64,000 nucleotides of DNA, taken from assembly GCA_020632575.1 (NCBI GenBank), contig JACKFH010000005.1, positions 124,001-188,000 on the forward strand. Direction: 5' to 3'. The DNA is from Candidatus Omnitrophota bacterium (lineage in GTDB: Bacteria; Hinthialibacterota; Hinthialibacteria; OLB16). Position 1 is the stretch's first letter. Every line of letters starts with the position of its first letter. The translations under genes were made by a program, and so were the position numbers. Shown here in pieces: positions 43,997 through 52,473 of the stretch. The notes under the pieces were generated by a model. That model was not told the origin of the DNA. It worked only from the letters and a program-made list of their open reading frames with translations, and did not search any database.

Positions 43997-45970
43997 TTAT
44001 TCGGCCCCCGTCACCGCCTCCCACTTGGCGATCTTTTCGTTGAGTTCCTTGGTCATCCATCGGTTGAACATGAAATAGTAAGTGCCGCTGGTGAATCCCG
44101 CGTCCTCCGCCGAGGCGGCGGCGACTTCGAGTTGCCGAATGGTTTGTTTCATGAGATCGACTCCTGTTTTCAAACTCTCGACATTCTCGGTGTTCAGGTA
44201 GTCGCCAACATGATTGACCGCATCCTGTTGAAGCATCATGGATTTCAGCTCTTGAGATTCAAAACGGGTGCGCGCGATTTCGGAATGAGCAAAATCCTTC
44301 ACACGGTCCAGCCAATCAGGTTGGATGGCCGATTCGAGATGGTCGGCGAGATCGTCGTAATCTTCCGAACCTTGGCGATAGACCTTCACCATTTCTTCGC
44401 CGATCGGGAGAGTCGTTTCGGAGATCCAACGGTAGTCGGCCCATCCCACCGATTCGTCTTCCCATTGCATGGTTTTGGCCGACACCTCGGCGCGCTTTTG
44501 GAAGTAATCGATCCAGGGATCCGGGTCTTCGGGGAGGATCTTTTTCGCGAGCGCATGGATGAATTCGTCGCCGGACAATTCTTCGTTCCACATGCCGCGA
44601 GAGAAGACCAGGAGGTTTTGCATCATCAATGGGGGTTCGAAGGCCGACCCGGTTTGCAGGCAGATGTGCGATTCGATGCCGTTTTCGCGATAGGTCTTCA
44701 TGTCATCCAGAATGACCTGTGGCAGAAACGGACAGAGACCCCGGAAAAGAACGCGGTCGAGGTAGTACTCGAAGGTGTGAGCGTCATTGGTGTTTTTAAA
44801 CTTCTCGTGCCATTCCTCGAGAGAGCGAAGGTACTCCGCATTGATCCCGCACTCGGGATCGGTCAATGAGTGGCCATAGCAGCGCTCACGCGGCGCGAAG
44901 AGGAGGAATGCCTCCTTCGGAGCGTCGATTTTCTTCCCGGGAAACATGGTGTCGTGGTACGCGAGGACCGGGACCCGCATCGGAATTTGGTCCTCACGAA
45001 TCACCTCCGCTAGCATCCGCATCGCAAGCATGGCCTGATCGGTCGGCTCGAAGGATCGGCAGGTCGGGCAGTAGCACCAACCCTCGGCGGGGAGGTCCTC
45101 CGGCCAGGTGTGCCAAGCGTAGATTCCATCCTCCAGGTAGGGTTTCAACTTCTCGCGGTAGGCTTTTTGGACCGTTTCCTTGGCGGCGGGGCTGGTCACA
45201 CACAGATTAAAATCGCCGCGTCGCTTCCCGAAAAAATCCTCGGGCTGATCCATACGGAACATGTCGGGGTTTTTCTCGAAGAGATCCGGCGGGATCAGGT
45301 TGTCGAGGTCGTGCCCACCGACCTCGATGCGAAGTCCGAGTTTCTCGGCCAGCGCCCTCTCGGTCGGTTGGCAGAGAGCATTGAAACGCATCTTCGCGTA
45401 AAACCCCGCCCACTCCTCATTTGAGTTTCCATTGAAGATGCCACGATGGGGAAAACGGGGATTCGCCAACACCCTGGCGATCGGGATGGTTGGAGTGTCT
45501 CCTTCTAAAAGGGGTGGCCACTCACCCTCGATTCCTGGGTAGAGAAAGAGGTAACCCATCCGCTCGGCGAGATCGTAGACTCCATTGAGAATCCCTTTCG
45601 CGGACTTTGAAGCGATCGAGACTTGGTCTTCGCCGATATCGAGGATATACCCGTCCGGGAGCGACTTTTTGAGGTCAGACGAAGGGGCCGAACTCTCGGA
45701 TGGAGTTTCCCCAATGACCACCATCCAGTTGCCATCTTTGGAGACTTGAGTTTCAGTCGAGGCGAGGACATCGACACGACCGAGCAGACGTGCGAGTTCG
45801 TGCAGAGCGAAGTCGAAACAAAGAGAATCAGCCTTTTCGAATCCGGTGATTTTTATCTGGTTCGGAATCTTGAACGCGCTGGTTTCCTCCGCCCGGCTCC
45901 CATCGGGTTGAATCAAGAAACAAAGGATGAGGGCGATGAAAACACCCGAGCATTGCCGTTCCCAAAGCAT
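43997..45970 (-). CDS. Secreted DUF4838 protein (glycosidase-like)
   Basis: A 657-residue exported protein. ATG 45970 has GGAGGG eight bases before it; a TTG at 45985 would add five residues. After the signal peptide comes a GH20/GH67-type N-terminal sheet (about 35-150, with GNWMVVIGETPSES and AERMGYLFLYPG), then a barrel-like region typical of DUF4838 with FPHRGIFNGNSNEEW, the Cys-rich WCYCPTCRSF and RMRFNAL-like strands, and an all-helical C-terminus. Members occur with polysaccharide degradation genes and are thought to act on uronic acids or amino sugars; no activity is assigned here. Confidence 0.68.
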   Translation of the reverse strand: MLWERQCSGVFIALILCFLIQPDGSRAEETSAFKIPNQIKITGFEKADSLCFDFALHELARLLGRVDVLASTETQVSKDGNWMVVIGETPSESSAPSSDLKKSLPDGYILDIGEDQVSIASKSAKGILNGVYDLAERMGYLFLYPGIEGEWPPLLEGDTPTIPIARVLANPRFPHRGIFNGNSNEEWAGFYAKMRFNALCQPTERALAEKLGLRIEVGGHDLDNLIPPDLFEKNPDMFRMDQPEDFFGKRRGDFNLCVTSPAAKETVQKAYREKLKPYLEDGIYAWHTWPEDLPAEGWCYCPTCRSFEPTDQAMLAMRMLAEVIREDQIPMRVPVLAYHDTMFPGKKIDAPKEAFLLFAPRERCYGHSLTDPECGINAEYLRSLEEWHEKFKNTNDAHTFEYYLDRVLFRGLCPFLPQVILDDMKTYRENGIESHICLQTGSAFEPPLMMQNLLVFSRGMWNEELSGDEFIHALAKKILPEDPDPWIDYFQKRAEVSAKTMQWEDESVGWADYRWISETTLPIGEEMVKVYRQGSEDYDDLADHLESAIQPDWLDRVKDFAHSEIARTRFESQELKSMMLQQDAVNHVGDYLNTENVESLKTGVDLMKQTIRQLEVAAASAEDAGFTSGTYYFMFNRWMTKELNEKIAKWEAVTGAE

Positions 45971-45988
45971 GGTCCGACCCTCCAACCG

Positions 45989-46006
45989 CTCTAAACCGCA
46001 TTAGAG
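45989..46006. promoter_or_regulatory. Inverted repeat upstream of the DUF4838 gene
   Basis: CTCTAA-ACCGCA-TTAGAG: perfect 6-bp arms with a 6-base spacer, 19 bases before the DUF4838 ATG and just upstream of its ribosome site. Could be an operator or a leader hairpin. Weak evidence. Confidence 0.3.
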
Positions 46007-46096
46007 TAAGAGGGTCGATGATGACTACTTGGAACGCGGTGGCAAGACCCACTGCCTTTGAAGTGTATGCTTGGTGGTGGCATTCCGGAAATCTTT

Positions 46097-47836
46097 TCAT
46101 TCCGGACAAGACGCCGTTTGATCGAAGTAAACTCGAATCCCTCGCTCTTCCAGAGTAGGGATGTCTTCGCATTGGGCGCTTTCCGAAAGTGGATTTCCCT
46201 CCAGCCTAAAGTCCGATACTTCAAATTCACCCTCGGTCAGCGGGAAAAGGTTCTCGATTTGATTGTTACTGAGGTCGATGGAGACGATATTCTTCAAATT
46301 TGAAATTGGACTAAGATCGGACACCTGATTATTGGAGAGGGTGACAAAGATAACATTCGGAAGATGGTTGAGAGGTGATAGATCGCTGATCGAATTGCGG
46401 TCCAACAACAGGGTGTTTAACTCCGTGAGTTGATCAAGGTTGGGGATTCCGTCCGCACCGTTTCCGCTCGCGAAAATGTGGGTGGCCCCCAACAAATCCT
46501 TCAAAGGATTGAGATCCTCTACCTCATTGTTCTCAAATCGGAAGTAGGATAATCGATCCAGTCCCTCAAGATTTGGCAGTTCCTTTACCTGGTTTTCCGA
46601 AATGTTCAGGTAAGTGAGCTGTGTCAGGTTATTGATTCCGTCAATGCTCATCAAGCGATTCCGCTCGAGGAACAAGTCGTAGAGAAACGGCAGGTTCACG
46701 ATTGGAGATACGTCGGAAACAGTATTGTCGCGGAGGTTCAACCGTTTCAAATTCGTCAGATTCCTTAGCGGTTGGAGGCTTGCGATTCCGTTTTTGTCCA
46801 GATTAAGCCATTCCAGTTTGTTCAAATTCGCCAAAGGAGTTAGGTCGGTTAGCCCGGAGTCAACGATGTCCAAACGAGTGAGATGGGGCAGGTCGGAGAT
46901 GGGGGAGAAGCTCTCCACGGGTCCCACCGAATAAAGATAAAGGGCAGCAAGGTCCGGGAAATTCGATAGGAAATCCAGACTCTGAACATGGGGACCGGAA
47001 AGTCCCAACGATCTCAACTGAGCAAGGCTATGAAGTGGAGTGGGATCCGAAACTTGAAAGCACTCCAAAAGACTGATCGACAATAGGTTCGCGAGTTCAG
47101 AAAGGGGGGCAAGATTCACAATGTCTGAACCCTTCAGATCTAATTCGACCAAGTTTGTAAGATTCGCCAGCACCGAATAATCGACATCCCGCACAAACTG
47201 AAGATGCAGTGATTGTAGCCGGGTCATTCCGGCGAGCGGTTCGAGCGTGTCGACAGTTGCGTTGTTCAGGTTTAAATATGTTAGATTGGTCAGATTACTC
47301 AAAGGGGCGAGAGAGTTGAAATCCGAATACTCCAAATCCAACCATTCAAGACTGGGAAGATGTGAAATTTCCTCGATCGAAGAGATTTCGAGATGTCGGA
47401 GGTCAAGGCGGCGCAGGTTTTTGGCAAGTCGTAGACCTGCCAAGTCAACAGAAGAATGGCTCGAAACCTGGAGGTATACGACTCGCAACATGTCGCACTT
47501 GGTTAGCGCTCCCCCATCCTTCCCAATGGACCTGCGGACCGCGTCCTCAATCTCCGGATCCAGATTCTCGACAATTTCATCCGTCCTCGCGCATTCGGAA
47601 ACGTACTCCACCAAATCCTTTGCGTCCAAATTTCCATCCGGGACAAAGTCATAGTCTTCCACGCGGTCGCCGGTTTCACCGGTCTTTTGCCAAAGAGTAG
47701 AAATCTCCGCCAATGTTTCGAGTGGCTTTTCGATTTGAGCAATGGAATTGGATGGCATCCAGGAGACACCAATCAAAAAAGCGAGGAATACTCTCACCAG
47801 CGGAAATGGTTTCAGGGACAAGACCTTGTGATCCAT
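46097..47836 (-). CDS. Secreted leucine-rich-repeat protein (internalin-type) with EF-hand-like segment
   Basis: A 579-residue exported protein. After the signal peptide comes one dockerin/EF-hand-like loop (DYDFVPDGNLDAKDLVEYV, about 65-83). Some 17 repeats of 22 residues follow (about 115-555), of the pattern L-x-x-L-x-x-L-x-L-x-x-N-x-(I/V)-x-x-L-x-P-L, as in internalin A and LRR22 proteins (LTNLTYLNLNNATVDTLEPL, LPNVIFVTLSNNQVSDLSPI). A Cys pair near the end caps the horseshoe. It should be a protein-protein or protein-glycan binding solenoid at the surface. Base composition here is slightly more AT-rich than in neighbours. GAAGG lies nine bases before ATG. Confidence 0.8.
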   Translation of the reverse strand: MDHKVLSLKPFPLVRVFLAFLIGVSWMPSNSIAQIEKPLETLAEISTLWQKTGETGDRVEDYDFVPDGNLDAKDLVEYVSECARTDEIVENLDPEIEDAVRRSIGKDGGALTKCDMLRVVYLQVSSHSSVDLAGLRLAKNLRRLDLRHLEISSIEEISHLPSLEWLDLEYSDFNSLAPLSNLTNLTYLNLNNATVDTLEPLAGMTRLQSLHLQFVRDVDYSVLANLTNLVELDLKGSDIVNLAPLSELANLLSISLLECFQVSDPTPLHSLAQLRSLGLSGPHVQSLDFLSNFPDLAALYLYSVGPVESFSPISDLPHLTRLDIVDSGLTDLTPLANLNKLEWLNLDKNGIASLQPLRNLTNLKRLNLRDNTVSDVSPIVNLPFLYDLFLERNRLMSIDGINNLTQLTYLNISENQVKELPNLEGLDRLSYFRFENNEVEDLNPLKDLLGATHIFASGNGADGIPNLDQLTELNTLLLDRNSISDLSPLNHLPNVIFVTLSNNQVSDLSPISNLKNIVSIDLSNNQIENLFPLTEGEFEVSDFRLEGNPLSESAQCEDIPTLEERGIRVYFDQTASCPE

Positions 47837-47934
47837 CGTAAAAAACCTTCGGTGGATTTTCTTCCAGGAGGTATCTATACAAGACGACCTCTCCTTTTAC
47901 AAGAATCTGTTCAATCCACTACCATCGCGGGTTT

Positions 47935-48150
47935 TCACTTCCCCCATACCATCCCATCCGCGGACGATACTTCCCCTTCCGGACCATTGTTGGTCCCGAA
48001 GGAGTAAGCCGTGTTCGGCTTCGGTTCCGTTGTTTGAGGCCGACCGAAATTCCGGACCCGGACATGATCCAGATACCGATCGGCGGAGGGGTCCGTAGCC
48101 CTTTCGATGATCCGTTGGATGAACTTCTGAAACTCGGTTGTGGTTTTCAT
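47935..48150 (-). CDS. Small hypothetical protein
   Basis: A 71-residue protein, MKTTTEFQKFIQRIIERA and onward, with an amphipathic N-terminal helix and a Gly/Asn-rich tail ending in DGMVWGK. GAAGGAGA lies just before ATG 48150, which makes it a credible gene although no family is recognised. It is divergent from the broken MocR gene. Codon use resembles neighbours. Confidence 0.5.
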   Translation of the reverse strand: MKTTTEFQKFIQRIIERATDPSADRYLDHVRVRNFGRPQTTEPKPNTAYSFGTNNGPEGEVSSADGMVWGK

Positions 48151-48345
48151 TTGGGTCTCCTTCACTTTTCAGTCGCGAGGCGATTTCTCGCTCATCACTC
48201 GTATTCAACCTGAAACCCGATTAGAATACAGATTCAGTTACCATCATTTGTTACGTGTACAGTAGGAGAAAGGTCATCTGTGCGGGTGAAAAATGCAAGA
48301 AACTGTGCCTGTTTCCTTCAAAATCAGAAAATAGAATGAGAAATC

Positions 48346-49786
48346 ATGAGTCCGACCGCGACGATTCAAGAAGATAAGAAACAGTACGAGAGAGTCGCCG
48401 ACCATGTCCGATCATTGATCGATTCGGGCACGCTCAAACCAGGGGATAAAATCCCGTCAGTGAGACGGATGAGCCGTCAGCGGAAAGTTTCGATCACCAC
48501 GGTGCTGGAGGCGTACCACCGTTTGGAGGATTCGGGCCTGATCAAGGCGCGTCCGCAGTCCGGATATTTTGTGCACCCAAGGGTCCTCGACGCCGCCCCC
48601 GAACCGAGCCAGAAATGTTCAACCTGCGTCCCCACCGAGGTCACAGTTTCGGATCGCATTTACGAGGTCTTTTCGGAGGCTTCGAATTCCGACTTTGTCC
48701 AGTTCGGGGCGGCGACTCTTCACCCAAGCCTGCTCCCTCTGAAAACGCTCGGTCGGATCTCGGCTCGATTGGTTCGCGATCACCCGGAGCAAGCGCATTC
48801 CTATGACTTTCCTCCCGGCAACCCGGCGTTGCGGAAAGAGATCGCCAAACGGAGTTTGGATTCCGGATGCTCGCTCGCTCCTGAGGAAATTCTTTTAACC
48901 TCGGGTGGGACGGAGGCGATTCGACTTTGTCTGGAGGCGGTGACCGAAAGAGGATGTGGTCGGAGTCGAGTCTCCAACCTACTACTGGTTTCTCGAAGCG
49001 ATCGATCGGCTAGGACTGAAAGCGGTCGAGATTCCGACACACCCCAAGAAGGGGATCGAACTCGAACCCTTGGAGGAGTTGATCGAACGGGGCGAGGTGG
49101 ATGCGCTCCTTCTGGTTCCGACAGTCAGCAACCCTCTCGGTTCCACGATGCCGGACGAGAAGAAGAAAAGGCTTGCCGAGATCGCTTCGTCGGCGAAGAT
49201 CCCACTCATCGAGGACGATATCTGGGGCGAACTCTCCTACCAGCCGTTCCGACCGCCCACGATCAAATCGTTCGACCGGGAGGGTTGGGTTCTCCTCTGT
49301 TCGGCCTACAGCAAAACCCTGGCGCCGGGATTCCGTTTGGGGTGGACTGTCCCGGGACGGTTTTATAAGGAAGTGATGCGTCGAAAGATCTCGTCGACCC
49401 TTTCCAACGACGCCCTTTCGACCATGGTCCTCTCGGAATTCCTTTCGACCGGAGGCTGCGATCGCTATCTCCGGCGCATCCGTCGTCAACTGGAGGATCA
49501 GGTCCGACGGTTCTCCGCCGCCATCCTGGAATCCTTCCCCGAGGGAACCCGCATCTCACGTCCCTCGGGCGGGTGTCTCCTCTGGGTCGAACTTCCCGAA
49601 GGGGTCAACGCCCGTCACCTCCATGACCGCGCCGCCGAACGCGAAATCAGCATCATCCCCGGCGACATCTTCTCTCCAACAGGCCGGTACACCAATTTCA
49701 CCCGGATCAACTGCGGGCAGGAATGGTCGGCGAGGGTGGAAGTGGGGTTGGAGAACTTGGGGCGGTTGGCGGGGGAGGCGACCTAA
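48346..49786 (+). pseudogene. MocR-type GntR/aminotransferase regulator, frameshifted
   Basis: The two halves of a single MocR-family protein of about 480 residues lie in different frames. The first (48346 to about 48951) carries a GntR winged helix (KPGDKIPSVRRMSRQ, EDSGLIKARPQSGYFV) and the start of the class I aminotransferase fold. The second (from about 48953) continues with VVGVESPTYYWFLEAI and the PLP lysine motif AYSKTLAPGFRLGW and ends at 49786. The junction reads AGAGGATGTG where family alignment suggests AGAGGAGATGTG, so two bases seem lost at a GA repeat. It is a pseudogene, an assembly error or, less likely, a programmed shift. MocR proteins sense pyridoxal phosphate or amino compounds. 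Confidence 0.8.
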
Positions 49787-49902
49787 CCGGAGAACTCGAT
49801 GACCTGCCCTCACAAAGAGTAGCCACGCTTCCCCGTTCTGGCTAAAGTTTTCCTGTTTGACCCTATTGCTGAATATGGGGGCCGCTCTGGCCATCGTTCT
49901 TC

Positions 49903-51303
49903 ATGCTTTTTAACAGCTTTCAATTTGTCTTTTTCTTCCTGATTGTCTACTCGATCTATGTGATCCTGAATCGGAAGTGGCAGAATGGGCTCCTCCTGGT
50001 AGCCAGCTATGTCTTCTATGGCTGGTGGGATTGGCGATTTCTTTCCCTGATCGCGGTCTCCACGGTGATCGATTATGTCCTCGCCTTACAGATCGACCAA
50101 AGAGACAAGGAATCTCAACGAAAATTTTTTCTCATCTTGAGTTGCATCGCCAATCTGGGATTACTGGGGTTCTTCAAGTATTTCAATTTCTTCACCGAAA
50201 GCGCGGTCGAAATCATTCGATGGATGGGTTTCACTCCGGACCCGGTCACGCTGAACATTGTGCTTCCAGTGGGGATTTCCTTTTACACCTTTCAGACCAT
50301 GAGTTACACCATCGATGTCTACCGCGGGCATCTCAAACCGACTCGGAATTTCTTGGACTACTCGGTGTATGTCAGTTTCTTTCCGCAACTTGTCGCGGGG
50401 CCCATCGAACGCGCCACCCATTTCCTCCCGCAGGTTCAGAATGAGCGGACCATCACCTACCAAAGAATCCGCGAAGGAGCCTGGTTGATCCTGCTCGGGT
50501 ATTTCAAAAAAGTGGTCATCGCGGACAACCTCGCAGATATCGTCAACCCCGTCTTTAACGATCCCAGCGCCCATCACGGCCTCACCATTGTGATTGCCAT
50601 CTATGCCTTCGCCTTCCAGATCTATGGGGATTTCTCGGGGTACTCGGACATTGCGCGCGGCGTCTCGAAGCTCATGGGGTTCGATCTCATGGTGAATTTT
50701 CGGATGCCCTATTTCGCCCAGAATCCGCAGGAGTTTTGGAGGCGATGGCATATCAGCCTTTCCACTTGGCTCAGAGATTATTTGTATATCAGTCTTGGCG
50801 GAAACAAGGACGGCCCGCTCAAGACATATCGGAACCTCTTTCTGACCATGCTCCTCGGAGGACTCTGGCATGGGGCCGCGTGGAACTTTGTTCTGTGGGG
50901 GATCTACCAGGGAGGTCTCCTCATTTTCCACCGATTGATTTTCGGGCGGTCCAAGGAACCTGAGAAAATTCACTTGGGGAGAAGGATCGTGAACATCGCG
51001 ATCATGTTTCAATTTGTTTGCGTGGGTTGGCTTCTCTTTCGAGTCAATTCGATGGCCGACCTGTCGGTTCTCATTCAAAATCTCTTTGCCTGGGAAACTA
51101 TCCCCTGGATATGGGTCGGTTATATGGCAGTCGTGTTGACGCCGCTCCTTCTGCTTCAATTGAATAAGGAGGTGTCGGGAGACCTGCTTCATATCAAAAA
51201 ATGGAGGCCAAGCGCGAGGCTCGCGGTCTACCTGATCCTCCTCGCGTACATTGCTCTATTCGGAAAGGTCGATGGCGGTGAATTCATCTATTTTCAATTT
51301 TGA
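49903..51303 (+). CDS. MBOAT-family membrane O-acyltransferase (AlgI-like)
   Basis: Polytopic protein of 466 residues that moves acyl groups, usually acetyl, across the inner membrane to a periplasmic or surface glycan. Family blocks are FYTFQTMSYTIDVYRG, FPQLVAGPIERA, FWRRWHISLSTWLRDYLYIS and GGLWHGAAWNFVLWG with the catalytic H323. It opens with the typical MLFNSFQFVFFF. Its end overlaps the SGNH partner gene. The ribosome site is weak. The acceptor (exopolysaccharide, cell wall or lipid) is not determined. Confidence 0.9.
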   Translation: MLFNSFQFVFFFLIVYSIYVILNRKWQNGLLLVASYVFYGWWDWRFLSLIAVSTVIDYVLALQIDQRDKESQRKFFLILSCIANLGLLGFFKYFNFFTESAVEIIRWMGFTPDPVTLNIVLPVGISFYTFQTMSYTIDVYRGHLKPTRNFLDYSVYVSFFPQLVAGPIERATHFLPQVQNERTITYQRIREGAWLILLGYFKKVVIADNLADIVNPVFNDPSAHHGLTIVIAIYAFAFQIYGDFSGYSDIARGVSKLMGFDLMVNFRMPYFAQNPQEFWRRWHISLSTWLRDYLYISLGGNKDGPLKTYRNLFLTMLLGGLWHGAAWNFVLWGIYQGGLLIFHRLIFGRSKEPEKIHLGRRIVNIAIMFQFVCVGWLLFRVNSMADLSVLIQNLFAWETIPWIWVGYMAVVLTPLLLLQLNKEVSGDLLHIKKWRPSARLAVYLILLAYIALFGKVDGGEFIYFQF

Positions 51304-52339
51304 GGGTGTCCGACGAAGTCTGGAGCTGCCCGCCACTGTTTGGGTCTGGCATGGATTTACGCTCTTGGCGGCCTGCGCGACTCTGGTCTTTTGCTCCTTT
51401 TTCCTAGACAGCCTTCGGCTGGAACCACCGGAGAAAATCAAATATGTGGGCGGTCTTGAGGAGGCGGAGATCCTTGTCTTAGGAAACTCCGAGTGTCTTT
51501 CGGTGCGTGAGACAGATCTGGGGATTCCAGCCAAGAATTTTTCCTTGGGCGGAATGGGTTATGTTCTTGAAGAAATCTTCTTCGATTCACTCACTCCAAA
51601 AATGAAGAATCTGAACACGCTCATGATTGGGTTCGACCCCATACAATTTTTGATCCCCTTTAACGAGCGAGAGGGAGACTTTAGGGATCTTTTGAGATCA
51701 GGTCTTTCCCTTGCGGATATCCCAGGAATTTCCGATTTGGACAGGCTAAACTTTCTACTTCGTTTCAATCGGATCTCCAAGCCTCTTCTGGTGGGGCCAA
51801 AACTGACTGTCGAGAATTTTCCTAAAGCGGACTTCGCACAATTTGTCGAGAACTTTTGGACTCCCCTGATCATTGACCATCGGATGCCGGAGAGAAATGT
51901 CACCATCTATGCGAACTACAGCCTGCCCAAGGTGCGCAATGAAATCACAAATGAAATCGCCATTGCTAAGGCGGCCAAATACATTAAGGCCTTCCGAAAA
52001 GAGACTCATCTCGCTTCCAACAAAGAGAGTTTCTTTCGAATCCTCGATAAATGCGCCGCCCGCGACATCTCGGTCATCCTCTTGATCCCACCCACCCATG
52101 AGGCATTCCGGTCCAAGATGGAGGAAAAATGGGGCGGAACCCTTTCTCAGATTCTCGATGAGGCGCACGACCGGTTCGGAGATCGCCTGTCCATTGAGGT
52201 GTATGACCCGGGAACCTGGACCGAGCAGGACCTGTGGGATCCTAACCACCTCAACGCCTATAGCAGCAGGACCTACAGCGCCAATCTTAGAGAGAGACTC
52301 CACAAATTACGTGCCTCCAAGAAGGAGGATTCCGAATAG
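51272..52339 (+). CDS. SGNH-like partner of the MBOAT acyltransferase
   Basis: A 355-residue membrane-anchored protein. One helix (about 24-44) leads to a periplasmic domain with the block I motif LVLGNSECLSV (Ser73) and a terminal D323-x-x-H326 (DPNHLN) that would complete a catalytic triad, as in AlgJ/AlgX- or DltD-type partners of MBOAT enzymes. GGAAAGG precedes the ATG at 51272, which overlaps the MBOAT gene by 32 bases; a start at 51251 would give a longer overlap. It probably passes the acetyl group from the MBOAT protein to the glycan. Overall identity to named families is low. Confidence 0.68.
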   Translation: MAVNSSIFNFEGVRRSLELPATVWVWHGFTLLAACATLVFCSFFLDSLRLEPPEKIKYVGGLEEAEILVLGNSECLSVRETDLGIPAKNFSLGGMGYVLEEIFFDSLTPKMKNLNTLMIGFDPIQFLIPFNEREGDFRDLLRSGLSLADIPGISDLDRLNFLLRFNRISKPLLVGPKLTVENFPKADFAQFVENFWTPLIIDHRMPERNVTIYANYSLPKVRNEITNEIAIAKAAKYIKAFRKETHLASNKESFFRILDKCAARDISVILLIPPTHEAFRSKMEEKWGGTLSQILDEAHDRFGDRLSIEVYDPGTWTEQDLWDPNHLNAYSSRTYSANLRERLHKLRASKKEDSE

Positions 52340-52391
52340 ACCCATGGACTCCTCGTTCCATTTGCGAGGGTGGCTTCGGCATGGTTCTCGG

Positions 52392-52420
52392 TTGAATGTT
52401 GAATTGAGTGGGGGAATAAT
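52392..52420 (+). promoter_or_regulatory. Candidate sigma-70 promoter for glgP
   Basis: TTGAAT (52392-52397) and AATAAT (52415-52420) with 17 bases between. A second AT-rich box TATAAA (52444-52449) follows without a matching -35. The start of glgP is 54 bases downstream of the first pair. Low-to-moderate support. Confidence 0.33.
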
Positions 52421-52473
52421 AGAGGATTCAATTTGATTTATTCTATAAAACCTCGATTCACGGGAGAGATTTG

